Source: JBBQWZ01 sp043788745 | GTDB taxonomy: Bacteria > Acidobacteriota > Terriglobia > Bryobacterales > Bryobacteraceae | NCBI GenBank assembly: GCA_043788745.1 | Contig: JAYVTO010000076.1 | Coordinates: 1 to 60,938 of the forward strand | DNA length: 60,938 nucleotides | Reading direction: 5' to 3' | In this document: positions 53,801 through 60,938 of the stretch, in pieces | How positions within the stretch are numbered: the first letter of the stretch is position 1 | Layout: the number at the start of each line of letters is the position of its first letter | Notes under the pieces: generated by a model | Databases searched by the model: none | Told to the model about the DNA's origin: nothing | What the model saw: the letters and a program-made list of their open reading frames with translations, nothing else | Translations under genes and position numbers: made by a program

Positions 53801-54827
53801 GCAGATCAAGTTTTCCGGCTTCGTCGAATTCGCGGGAGCCGCGCTCGTCTATCGGCTCCAGGCCCAGGCCGAATCCGTGCGCGTCCGTTATCCGGAAGAT
53901 TTGAGCGTCACCTTCCACTCGCAACTCTCGCTGAGCGGCACGTCGGAGAACAGCCTTCTCTCTGGCACCGTTAGCGTCAATAAGATGAGCTTCCAGCCGC
54001 GCACCGATCTTGGCCAGTTACTCGCCAACACGGCGAAGCCCGTACCCACCGTGGCCGCGCCGAATGAGTATTTGCGCGGAATGCAGTTCGATGTGCACAT
54101 CGAAAGCGGTGCGGAGATGCAGGTGAATACATCGCTCTCGAACAACGTGCAAGCCGAAGTCGACCTTCGTCTGCGTGGATCCCCCATTCGCCCTGTCCTC
54201 CTCGGGAGCGTCTCGGTCGACTCCGGCGACATCCAGGTCTTTGGAAATCGCTACACGATAGACCGCGGCGAGATCCGCTTCTTCAACCCCGTCAAGATCG
54301 AGCCGGTCTTCGACATGGATCTCGAAACCAAGGCCCGCGGAATCACAGTGAACATCAGCTTCTCCGGTACACTCAGCAAACTGAACGCCACGTACCGGTC
54401 CGATCCGCCACTGCAAACGCGCGAGATCATTGCGCTGCTGGCCGTCGGACGGGATCCCGGCTCTTCATCCGGCACCCGCACCGACAGTCCGGCGGCGCAG
54501 TCCAGTTTTCTGCAAGCCGGCAACTCTCTTCTCGGGCAGGCCGTCTCTGCGCAACTATCGAATCGCCTCCAGCGATTCTTTGGCGTCAGCCGCCTCAAGA
54601 TCGACCCGCAGCTGACGGGCGTGGAGGCCCTGCCGCAAGCGCGCCTGACCCTCGAGCAGCAGGTCTCGCGCGACATCACGGTCACCTACATCACCAACCT
54701 GAATCGCACGCAGGAACAGATCGTGCGCGTGCAGTGGGATGTAGGCAAAGATTGGAGCATCATTGCGCTCCGCGACGGCAACGGCGTCTTCGGACTCGAC
54801 ATGCAGTTCCGCAAGCGCTTCAAGTAG
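50850..54827 (+). CDS. TamB-like translocation/assembly protein
   Basis: A 1325-aa AsmA/TamB superfamily protein. One N-terminal helix (RILLWLIALAFVGGICAVFVV, about 5-25) anchors it in the inner membrane. A long repetitive beta-rich body (about 30-1000) follows, of the bridge-like type that can span the periplasm and carry lipids. The C-terminal DUF490/TamB domain is clear: PVLLGSVSVDSGDIQVFGNRYTIDRGEIRFFNPVKIEPVFDMDLETKARGITVNISFSGTLSKLNATYRSDPPLQTREIIALLAVGRDPG (about 1112-1200). It ends with the typical LDMQFRKRF. It is translationally coupled to the upstream chaperone and forms a TAM-like module with the Omp85 gene. Confidence 0.92.
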   Translation: MRRLRRILLWLIALAFVGGICAVFVVRSAWFLNQVRSRILMEFETATGGRAEIRALSFDWTKGEAHANGIVLHGLEPAGTPPLLRVENLDAGLTIHSLWNRDVTLRSLRLQRPEVQLIVNGDGTSNIPEPKQKRAAAGTWSEDLLRLKAGRFEVVDGLFAYNDRKVPFAILAEKLNASMDYESNGPRYRGALKAASVRLQAEGIGTIAPSLDTAFVIAAKQMEFSRLKLDTKFSHVDLRGKLTNLERPRGEFDVKASVAARDVPKVPVTSGTALIDGKLRFDTAAPFDYGFRGSVQAKGIGYRRAGVDLQNASAQANVDLTPTSLVLRNLYATALDASFRGSASIDKWTYWKVDGDAAHAHARTILEAVQVQQLPWDGVISGHLKAEGSIQNGILRNIIAAAQLSVTPAADGAPLTGRIDALYEQIENRIRLRDSYLATTSTRVEASGTVGEQVLVKAQSTDLRDLFPVLALIDKEAKLPLELRGGMVRVEGALNGPIDNIHFGGNVQATKFRGQGHDIERLIADVDATKSLVKLAKVTIDHAHAAIGGAGQFALNEWRLEDGAIAGQLQIRDAQIANLAKEFGQAIPLEGAASATVQLSGTARHPISSVTLQSAKLTAYGETLSAVRATAKLTDALIDVPSIQADLGGARLRGSGRLEHPSADYQTGTIQFEVSTDALTLAALRNWRENAAELDGRLQGKLSAAGKLVNGELTVTAVNGSGAVRGITFEQRRAGDLTFSAVTNGTRLTATSVLNLRSEIIEADAEFQLTGEYPGAARIRFPKLTVATLHDLRPTLGGWEQLPFEGFVSGTAMAAGTLKKWESMQGEMNIAEVQVSPKASQKLRLGVQTRDVVLRNAKPFKIVLNRDRATIEQTEFIAQSTRLGVSGQVAFDSKVESNVALNGNINLAILQILNADLLAKGDAALSGTLRGSLSEPHIRGKLELKKASLYLTDFPNGVDNANGTVSFDDGRATIDKLTAETGGGQIKFSGFVEFAGAALVYRLQAQAESVRVRYPEDLSVTFHSQLSLSGTSENSLLSGTVSVNKMSFQPRTDLGQLLANTAKPVPTVAAPNEYLRGMQFDVHIESGAEMQVNTSLSNNVQAEVDLRLRGSPIRPVLLGSVSVDSGDIQVFGNRYTIDRGEIRFFNPVKIEPVFDMDLETKARGITVNISFSGTLSKLNATYRSDPPLQTREIIALLAVGRDPGSSSGTRTDSPAAQSSFLQAGNSLLGQAVSAQLSNRLQRFFGVSRLKIDPQLTGVEALPQARLTLEQQVSRDITVTYITNLNRTQEQIVRVQWDVGKDWSIIALRDGNGVFGLDMQFRKRFK

Positions 54828-54837
54828 GAACCAACCG

Positions 54838-55146
54838 ATGCGACTTCGCGCCAGCCAGAATCGCCTCAAGATCGAACACAGCATCATCGATGGCCTGCGG
54901 CCAATCCTCGAGCGCGCGCTCGCCGCGCGGCCGGAGATTCGTTCGATCATTCCCGGCGTCATTCGTCCCGTGCGCGATGCTAAAGGCGAAGTGAAGATTC
55001 GCGTCACCGTTCCCGTCACCAACGGCTGGAAAGCCATCGCGCTCGCCGCCGGCGCTCGTCAGGAGCTTTTCATTAGTACGACACTAACGAAGGACGCTCT
55101 CGAAGCGGCGCTCGAGTCCGCGCAGCCCACCACGCAGCGGCAATGA
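54838..55146 (+). CDS. DUF2103-like small protein
   Basis: A 102-aa protein starting at ATG 54838, eleven bases after the TamB-like stop. KIEHSIIDGLRPILERALAARPEIRSIIPGVIRPVRDAKGEVKIRVTVPVTNGWKAIALAAGARQELFISTTLTKDALEAAL resembles DUF2103, described as predicted metal binding. No Cys is present, and the only clear His is in EHS. Its role is unknown. It lies in the same run as the envelope genes and four bases before the decarboxylase start. Confidence 0.7.
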   Translation: MRLRASQNRLKIEHSIIDGLRPILERALAARPEIRSIIPGVIRPVRDAKGEVKIRVTVPVTNGWKAIALAAGARQELFISTTLTKDALEAALESAQPTTQRQ

Positions 55147-55149
55147 ACT

Positions 55150-56574
55150 TTGATCAATACTAAACTCGAATTCCCGCCCGACGAAATGCGCGCGATGGGA
55201 TACCGCGTCATCGACATGCTGGTCGACGAAGCGGCGAACCTACGTGACCTGCCCGCTGGCCGCAAAGCGAACCCGGCCGCCATTCGCGCGGCCTTCCGCG
55301 AGCCCGTGCCCGAGGAAGGCTCCGCGTTCAACGATGTTATGGCGCAGATTAGCCGTGACGTGCTGCCGCATCGCATGAACATTCCCCATCCGCGCTTCTT
55401 CGCCTTCGTGCCAGGCCCCTCGAACTTCGTCGGAGTGCTCGGCGACCTTCTGGCGAGCGGCATGAACGTATTCAATGGATCGTGGCTCGGAGGCTCCGGC
55501 GCCGCGGCCATCGAACTCCAAACGATCGACTGGCTCCGCGAACTGTGTGGTTTTCCGGAGACCGCCGGAGGCCTGTTTGTCAGTGGCGGCTCGCTCGCTA
55601 ATCTCACTGCGCTCGCAGTCGCGCGCGACGTGAAACTCAACGGCGAACTCAACGGCGCGCGCGTCTATTTCTCCGATCAAACGCACTCGTCCGTCGAGAA
55701 GGCGCTCCGCGTCATCGGCTTCCGCCAGGAGCACATTGTGAAGCTGCCCAGTGACGCAAGCTTCCGCATCGATATGGAGGCCCTCGCTGCGCGCATCGCC
55801 GCCGACCGCGCCGTTGGACTCCGCCCATTCTGCATCGTCGCCAACGGAGGCGCCACCAACACCGGCGCCGTCGACCCTCTCAAAGAGATTGCTGCTCTTT
55901 CACAGAAGGAGAAGCTCTGGATGCACGTCGACGGCGCTTACGGAGCCGCCGCCGTCATCTGCGATCGTGGACGGAAGATCCTCGACGGCATTGAACTGGC
56001 AGACTCGCTTTCTCTCGACCCTCACAAATGGCTGTTTCAACCTATCGAATGCGGTTGCGTTCTGCTTCGCGATGCCGCGATGTTGAAGACTGCGTATCGC
56101 ATCTTTCCCGATTACTTGAAAGACATCCATCGTAACCAACAGGAAGTGAATCCCTGCGATTACGGCATTCAACTCACGCGCGGTTTTCGCGCTTTGAAGG
56201 TCTGGCTTTCACTGAAAGTCTTTGGACTCGATGCATTCCGCGCCGCGGTAGAGCGCGGCTTCGAGCTTGCCGAACACGCCGAACGCGTCGTTGCGTCGAT
56301 GCCCGGCTGGGAGATCGTCGCGCCCGCCTACATGGCGATGCTGTCATTCCGTTACGTCACTGGGGATGACGCCCGCAGTGACGCGCTGCAGACGGCCATC
56401 ATGGAAGAGATGCTGGCGGACGGCTATGCCATCGTCTCCACCACCTCGCTGCGAGGACGTACCGTGCTGCGCATGTGCACGATCAATCCGAGAACTACGG
56501 AGGACGAGATCGCGGAAACGCTCCATCGGCTGGACGAGATGGCGCAGCGGCTCAACGCGCTCCAGCACGGCTAA
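55150..56574 (+). CDS. Group II PLP amino-acid decarboxylase
   Basis: A 474-aa aromatic-L-amino-acid-decarboxylase-type enzyme. NIPHPRFFAFVPGPSNFVGVLGDLLASGMN and LRELCGFPETAGGLFVSGGSLANLTALAVARD are family blocks. FSDQTHSSVEKALRVIGF gives the PLP-stacking His, FCIVANGGATNTGAVDPLKEIA and LWMHVDGAYGAAAVI give the Asp that contacts the pyridine nitrogen, and SLSLDPHKWLFQPIECGCVLLRD gives the Schiff-base lysine (about residue 294). Tyr, Trp, Phe or Glu are possible substrates. It starts at TTG 55150 with no stronger alternative. It is the last gene of the operon before the decayed IS at 56580. Confidence 0.9.
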   Translation: MINTKLEFPPDEMRAMGYRVIDMLVDEAANLRDLPAGRKANPAAIRAAFREPVPEEGSAFNDVMAQISRDVLPHRMNIPHPRFFAFVPGPSNFVGVLGDLLASGMNVFNGSWLGGSGAAAIELQTIDWLRELCGFPETAGGLFVSGGSLANLTALAVARDVKLNGELNGARVYFSDQTHSSVEKALRVIGFRQEHIVKLPSDASFRIDMEALAARIAADRAVGLRPFCIVANGGATNTGAVDPLKEIAALSQKEKLWMHVDGAYGAAAVICDRGRKILDGIELADSLSLDPHKWLFQPIECGCVLLRDAAMLKTAYRIFPDYLKDIHRNQQEVNPCDYGIQLTRGFRALKVWLSLKVFGLDAFRAAVERGFELAEHAERVVASMPGWEIVAPAYMAMLSFRYVTGDDARSDALQTAIMEEMLADGYAIVSTTSLRGRTVLRMCTINPRTTEDEIAETLHRLDEMAQRLNALQHG

Positions 56575-56579
56575 TAGGT

Positions 56580-58035
56580 GTGTCGGAGCCAAATAGAAAG
56601 TTCCTATTCCCAGCCAAGTAGAAAGTTCCTATATTGAGGGTTGAGTCTCAACCCAGATGCTATGTTGGCACAGCTTCGCCGAGGTCGCGCCTGGCGGGGC
56701 TGCCCAAAGCCGAGGCGAGCGGGTAACGCTGGCGGTCGGCGCAAGCCCTTCTGATCGGGATACCGTGCGGAGGGCTTTCTTGTACGAGACGCCTTCGCAG
56801 TTCCGGAACTGCTTTCGCCAGAAGCGGAACCCAGGAGCGGAGGCTTTGGGCATCAAAGAACGCGCGTCTTCCAAATTGTTTTATCCCAACGACCTCCACA
56901 GTGGAGGCCCGGGACGATCGAAGAAGCCGTCCATCCACGAACTCTTGCCGCCCGCGTTGTGATCATGGCGCGGCGGTTTTCGCGGCGCTGGTTGTTGGAC
57001 CGGCTCGGTGGGACCGCAGCGGCTGATGCGCAAATAGCGGTCCTGAAAACGCGCATGCAGTTCTCCGTCTAACCGTACTTCGACGTGCAAACGTTGCCGC
57101 CCCATGTAGGCCTGGACCTGGTCGCGCGCGATCTGGAAATGGCGTCCAGAGAAGGAGAATGTGTAATCGTTGGCGATTACGCGATCTTCGACGTGAGACA
57201 GGATCGCGGCCAGATCCAGTTGCGGCGTAAGCGCGCGGTGTTGGTTGGGAAAATCGGCCACCGGCCGCGCGAAGTTTTCATTCCACTCCGGCCAATATTC
57301 GTTTTCCAGAAACGCGTTGGCCGCCACGAGCGTGGTGATTTTGGCCAGCCGTAGTTGCTTCACCAGACGATCCTGCGCGGTGAGGAAGCTCCGTTCCACG
57401 CGGCCCTTGGCTTGCGGTGAGAGCGCCAGAATCGAGCCGATTCCCAACTCGCGTCCGAGTTGCGTCAACCGGTCGGCCTTCGCCCGTTGGTCTGCACGTT
57501 CGCCCGCGCGCAACGCCACCGTGAACATCGAAGCGCGATCCGTGTGCACGTCCACCATACGTCCGTGTTTGTTGAGGCATTCCCACCAAACAGCCCTATT
57601 GAAGCGCGAACCCGGTTTCCATATCCCGGCCTCGGTCATCCATCCGCGCAAGGTCTCTTTGCCCACGCTGATCTTGTGCCGTTTCGCCAGTTGCTCACTG
57701 GCAAACGTCGGCCCGAAATCGTGCCAGTCCGGTTCCCGCGGAATCGCCATCACTTGCTTCTGCGTCTCCGCCGGCAACTTGCGGTTAGAGGCGCGGCCAC
57801 TCAAGTCCATGCACCACCACTTCGTCGCCGTCTTTCGTCCTCCGCCGAAGCAGCTTGCGCACCCAACGCTCACTCACTCCCATCTTCTCCGCCGCTTCCC
57901 GCTGCGTCATCTTCTCGTCCGTCTCGGGCTCGCTTCAACCAATCCAGCCAGTCCCGTTCCTGTTGGCTCATCGCAATTCGTTCCATCCTTCAGCCTTGCG
58001 GCTGTCATTAGGAACTTTCTATTTGGCTCCGACAC
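56580..58035. mobile_element. Decayed IS element with perfect 27-bp terminal repeats
   Basis: The left end 56580-56606 and the right end 58009-58035 are exact inverted repeats of 27 bases (outer part GTGTCGGAGCCAAATAGAAA...). A second partial copy of the inner 19-20 bases (AGCCAAGTAGAAAGTTCCTA) lies at 56612-56631, one base different, like a doubled transposase-binding site. The inside holds the transposase pseudogene and about 240 non-coding bases next to the left end. No clear target duplication flanks the ends. Directly beyond the right end a 13-base unit ACACGCGGCGYTT is repeated at 58032-58044 and 58045-58057. Confidence 0.9.
56881..57986 (-). pseudogene. ISNCY-type transposase, frameshifted and internally deleted
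   Basis: The last 280 residues match the DDE core and C-terminus of ISNCY-family transposases: VDVHTDRASMFTVALR, LGRELGIGSILALSPQAKGRVERSFLTAQDRLVKQLRLAKITTLVAANAFLENEYWPEWNENFARP, VIANDYTFSFSGRHFQI. The N-terminus is broken over three frames: WLDWLKRARDG near 57930-57970, then MTQREAAEKMGVSERWVRKLLRRR (the HTH) near 57850-57925, then the frame from 57873. Between WKPGSRFNRAVWWECLNKHGRMVDV the segment with the first catalytic Asp (normally ...HIDGS...) is missing, so an internal deletion adds to the frameshifts. It cannot be active by itself. Confidence 0.85.
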
Positions 58036-58116
58036 GCGGCGCTTACACGCGGCGTTTACACACGTGTTGTTAGGGCGACGTGGGCAGAGGGTGGCGGGGA
58101 GGCCGACGATAATATT

Positions 58117-58341
58117 TTAGTTGCGGCCGCAGACGTCCGGCGTCCGGCACATTCCGCCGCCGCAGGAAGGCATCTCCATGCTCTTCGATCCGCCATTGCT
58201 TACCTTGGCCGAGAACGTGGAAAGTTCCGTACGGAGCTTGCCTGCGGGCCCGCAGGTGGGGCAGGCGGCGGCGTTGCCGTTTCGCACCAGTTGCTCGAAC
58301 TTGGTTCCGCAGTCTTCACAGAGGTATTCAAAAATTGGCAT
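58117..58341 (-). CDS. FmdB-type zinc-ribbon protein
   Basis: A 74-aa protein starting at Met 58341 (MPIFEYLCEDCGTKFEQLV). The paired CxxC knuckles CEDC (about 8-11) and CPTC (about 27-30) form the FmdB/CxxC_CXXC_SSSS zinc ribbon. A serine/glycine region and an unusual Cys-rich tail (MPSCGGGMCRTPDVCGRN) end it. Related proteins were named putative regulators, but their function is unsettled. The frame extends 14 codons upstream without homology. It is co-directional with and downstream of dacB. Confidence 0.87.
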   Translation of the reverse strand: MPIFEYLCEDCGTKFEQLVRNGNAAACPTCGPAGKLRTELSTFSAKVSNGGSKSMEMPSCGGGMCRTPDVCGRN

Positions 58342-58397
58342 TTTGCTCTTTCCAACCGACCCGCCGTGGCGGGTGCCGTACACGATCCGGCCGCTCG

Positions 58398-60092
58398 CTA
58401 TTCGGCGAGCAGCGCTATTACAATCTTATCAATCAGCGCGCGGACCTCGGCGGCGGGCGCGTTGGCTTGATTCACAAGAATCGAAAACGCGCGCATCCCG
58501 CTTGGGTGCGAGGCATATCCGGCAAGCGCGACGACGTGAGAAAGCGATCCGGTCTTGGCGTACACCGGCAGCTTCTCGCTTTGGAACCGGCGGCGCAGTG
58601 TGCCGTCGACGCCGGCGATGGGCAATAGATTCACCCAGGTATCGCGATAGCGAGAGGCGTACATCTTCGAAAGCAGCGTGGTTTCGGCAGCCGGCGTCGT
58701 CATCGTTAGCCGCGAAAGGCCGCTACCGTCCTTGAAATCGTAGTCCGCCGCGGGAATGCCTTGCTGTGCAAGAAAAGCACGAAGCTCTTCGAGGCCCGCG
58801 GTGCGGGTTCCCGCGCCGCGGCGGGCGCGACCGACTTCGCGGAGCATGATCTCGGCGTGCAGATTCTGGCTGACTTTGTCGACGACTTGCAACAGTTCCG
58901 CGAGCGGCGGCGATTCGCGGCGCGCGAGCACGACGCCGTCGAAGGGCAGCCGCTCTTCGTTTGCGACGCGATGGCGCGCGAGGGCGGATCCGCCAATCGA
59001 GATTCCCCGGCGCGTCAATGCTTCGTAGAGAGCCTGCGCCGCGTAGAGCGCCGGATCGTCGACCGCGATGCTCTCGACCGCGACGCCGTTGCGCGCCGAG
59101 ATGGTTCCCCACAATAGAAGCTGGCGCGAACCGGGGGCGCGAGTAAGGCGAAAGCTGCCCGCGCCGGACACCGTTTCCACGCGATTGTCGATCGCGTAGT
59201 ATTCGAGCCCCGGCGAAACAGAAATCTGCGCGAGGTCGCCGGGGCGCGCCCCGGGACGCACGCCGACGCGGATCATGTTGTCGTAAACCGAAAGGGCGCT
59301 CACGGGCGCTCCGTAATCGGCGACGGAATCGTCAATAGTCCAGCCGGGCGGATACGGATGCCACGGATAAAGCGTGTCGTCGCCAACGACATCGCCTTCA
59401 ATGCGCGTGACGCCGCGTGCGGCAACCTGATCGGCGAACTCTTCGATCGGAGACCGGGCGCTGCCTTGCTCGACGCGATACGGATAGGCGCGTTCGGAAA
59501 GCGACGGATCGCCGCCGCCTTCGAACACTAGGTCGCTGGCAAGCACCCCGTTCGCATTTGGATAAGTGGCCGCAGTTACGCGCGTCACGAAACGATACTC
59601 CGGGCCCAGCCTCGACAGCGCCAGCGCGGTTGTGAAAAGCTTCGTCGTCGAGGCAGGCGCAAACAGCTTCGTCGAATCGCGCTCGTAGATCTCCTTGCCT
59701 GTCGTCAAGTCGATGACATGGATGCCGATACGCGCGGAGGTGGCAGCGTCGGCACCATCGAGCAGCGCCTCAATGTTCTCGGCGAACGGAGTGAACCCCG
59801 ACTTCCTGGGCAGAATCTTTGGCGGCGCCTTCGCAATGCCCTTGGCCGCCTTATTCGCCACCCGCGGGGATTGCGCCGCAGGCTTCCTGGGTATAGCGGC
59901 AGCTGGCTTCTTCGCCGGGGGCGCGGGCCGCTTGAACTCAATGGACGCGGCAGTGGATGGCGGAGCGCCTTCCTGCGCGGCGGATTGCCAAGCCTCCCCG
60001 CTGGCGAAAGCGAGAATGACGCCGGACGCCAGGCAGCCGGGCGCTCTCCGTCGGCGCTGGGCTGTGCGGTTTGGTACGTTCAAGCCCGTCAT
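58398..60092 (-). CDS. dacB: D-alanyl-D-alanine carboxypeptidase (PBP4, S13 family)
   Basis: Periplasmic penicillin-binding protein of 564 aa that trims or cross-link-cleaves peptidoglycan. A basic N-terminus and hydrophobic stretch (CLASGVILAFASGEAW) act as the signal. A Pro/Ala/Lys-rich linker (about 40-95) follows. The three active-site motifs are APASTTKLF (Ser148-x-x-Lys151), SQN in KVSQNLHAE and KTG in YAKTGSLS. DGSGLSR and FEGGGDPSL are typical of the S13 family. The start is uncertain: Met 60092 (chosen) follows AAGGA very closely, while Met 60140 adds 16 residues. Either start lies within the open frame of the transposase on the same strand, so insertion near the 5' end of dacB may have changed its promoter. 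Confidence 0.92.
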   Translation of the reverse strand: MTGLNVPNRTAQRRRRAPGCLASGVILAFASGEAWQSAAQEGAPPSTAASIEFKRPAPPAKKPAAAIPRKPAAQSPRVANKAAKGIAKAPPKILPRKSGFTPFAENIEALLDGADAATSARIGIHVIDLTTGKEIYERDSTKLFAPASTTKLFTTALALSRLGPEYRFVTRVTAATYPNANGVLASDLVFEGGGDPSLSERAYPYRVEQGSARSPIEEFADQVAARGVTRIEGDVVGDDTLYPWHPYPPGWTIDDSVADYGAPVSALSVYDNMIRVGVRPGARPGDLAQISVSPGLEYYAIDNRVETVSGAGSFRLTRAPGSRQLLLWGTISARNGVAVESIAVDDPALYAAQALYEALTRRGISIGGSALARHRVANEERLPFDGVVLARRESPPLAELLQVVDKVSQNLHAEIMLREVGRARRGAGTRTAGLEELRAFLAQQGIPAADYDFKDGSGLSRLTMTTPAAETTLLSKMYASRYRDTWVNLLPIAGVDGTLRRRFQSEKLPVYAKTGSLSHVVALAGYASHPSGMRAFSILVNQANAPAAEVRALIDKIVIALLAE

Positions 60093-60938
60093 CCTTAAAA
60101 GGTATACTGAATTGGACGTGCGGCGCTGCCACTTGAGCATTTTCTAATCCGAGAATGAGCCTGAAGGGGGAAGAGTCAGGTTGGGACGCTGCTGGGGTCC
60201 TTTCTGTGTTTTTTGGTTTCGTTTTTTGAAAGACAAGGGCATGGGCCGGCGCGGTGGAAATGTGGGAATCGCGCGAGCGATTTCCAAGGGCGGGGGGAAC
60301 CGAGGGAAACCTGCTTTTGGTTTTCCTCGTTTTCCACGGCCCGGCATTTCCACGGCGCTCCGGATTCTTCATGCGGTTTTGCGCTCCTGCCGGAAGCCGA
60401 GAAATAGGTTTTCGCTTGGCCTCTTGCATGCGCTGAGCCGACTCGGTGTCGGAGTGCGCCCTGGCGATTCGATCCAAGCTCTCGATGTTGAATCCCGGCT
60501 GGAAGAAGTCCGGTTGTTCCGGCGCCTCGGTTGCGATCGCGCGCAACGTTTCCCACGGCGTGGCGTAGCGCCGGTAGACGAACTTCTCTTTGCCGCGCGC
60601 ATCCACAATCTTCTCCGGCTGCCCGCACGGGCGGTGAAAATTCAGATACGGATTGAAGCTCTGCCGATAGAACGCATGGATGTCTTCGGCGTGCGACTGC
60701 GCGATGTAGCCGTAGCCCATGTGCTTGCGGATCACCGCTCCGTTTTTCGATTCCACCAGGCCGTTGTCGTTGCTCTTGCGCGGCCGCGATTTGGTCTGCT
60801 CGATCAGTAAGCGCTTCAGCAAACCCGACACCGATTCGTTGATGAACTCCGAGCCGTTGTCGGAATGAAAGCCGCGAATCGGAAATGGAAACTGTGCCAG
60901 AATCGCCCGTAAAACCGGCTCCAAATGCGATTGCGAGA
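59938..60938 (-). mobile_element. rve/DDE transposase, 5' part beyond the window
   Basis: The frame is open from the right edge to 59938 (327 aa from the first internal Met). FHSDNGSEFINESVSGLLKRLLIEQTKSRPRKSNDNGLVESKNGAVIRKHMGY shows the second catalytic Asp (HSDNGSEF) and the Glu (ESKNGAV) of an rve-type DDE core. FYRQSFNPYLNFHRPCGQPEKI and YRRYATPWETLRAI are typical of a widespread stand-alone integrase-like transposase. After about residue 150 the translation (PERRGNAGPWKTRKTKSRF ...) is low in recognisable content. It runs about 150-200 bases into dacB, so the native stop may be lost or the real protein may be shorter. Confidence 0.75.

Overview
The window reads as chromosomal DNA of a high-GC Gram-negative bacterium with many outer-membrane genes. 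I infer Acidobacteriota, probably the Solibacter/Bryobacter side. The grounds are MacB-type ABC ATPases, an ECF sigma / anti-sigma / HEAT-repeat cluster, a large BNR-repeat 'glycosyl hydrolase-like' exported protein, and a joint BamA-TamB operon. No rRNA, tRNA or CRISPR array was seen. Family names come from motif recognition only; no database search was run.

Layout. 0.3-2.8 kb: mutM, a Rieske protein, a DUF4288-like protein and rpiA. 2.9-8.1 kb: a predicted envelope export cassette made of a LolD-like ATPase, an 856-aa FtsX-type permease, a LolA-like periplasmic protein and a beta-barrel whose signal peptide lies upstream of any ordinary start codon. 8.1-9.2 kb: a hybrid histidine kinase pseudogene. 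9.4-14.2 kb: the BNR protein, a glycine-rich secreted protein and an O-methyltransferase. 14.4-20.8 kb: ECF sigma, anti-sigma, a TPR/HEAT protein split by TAG, a second HEAT protein with a cysteine cluster, an ABC ATPase and a D-threonine-aldolase-like enzyme. 20.8-21.4 kb: a gene-free patch of palindromic repeats. 21.5-27.5 kb (minus strand): hslV-hslU-lipoprotein-FAH hydrolase-transaldolase in a tight run, then class I fumarase.

27.6-29.1 kb holds a lower-GC island with its own promoter, an AAA ATPase and a possible small basic ORF. It sits next to a MacA-like adaptor and ABC ATPase pair that has no permease. 31.3-37.4 kb: DsbA-like / MauE-like / ACT trio, comEC, eutBC. 37.3-47.2 kb: pheST, ankyrin protein plus partner, purA, murB, DUF2461, a DegT aminotransferase and a ThiF/MoeB E1-like protein. 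47.3-56.6 kb: a long plus-strand operon for outer-membrane biogenesis (BamA/TamA-like, SurA-N-like, TamB-like), then a DUF2103-like protein and a PLP decarboxylase. 56.6-58.0 kb: a decayed IS element that keeps perfect terminal inverted repeats. 58.1-60.9 kb: FmdB zinc ribbon, DacB-type carboxypeptidase and the 3' part of an rve-type transposase cut by the window edge.

Most of the window is core metabolism and envelope assembly. The parts that stand out are the AAA-ATPase island, the four-gene export cassette with a possible ATT start, the two genes interrupted by in-frame stops, the palindromic repeat patch and the decayed IS.
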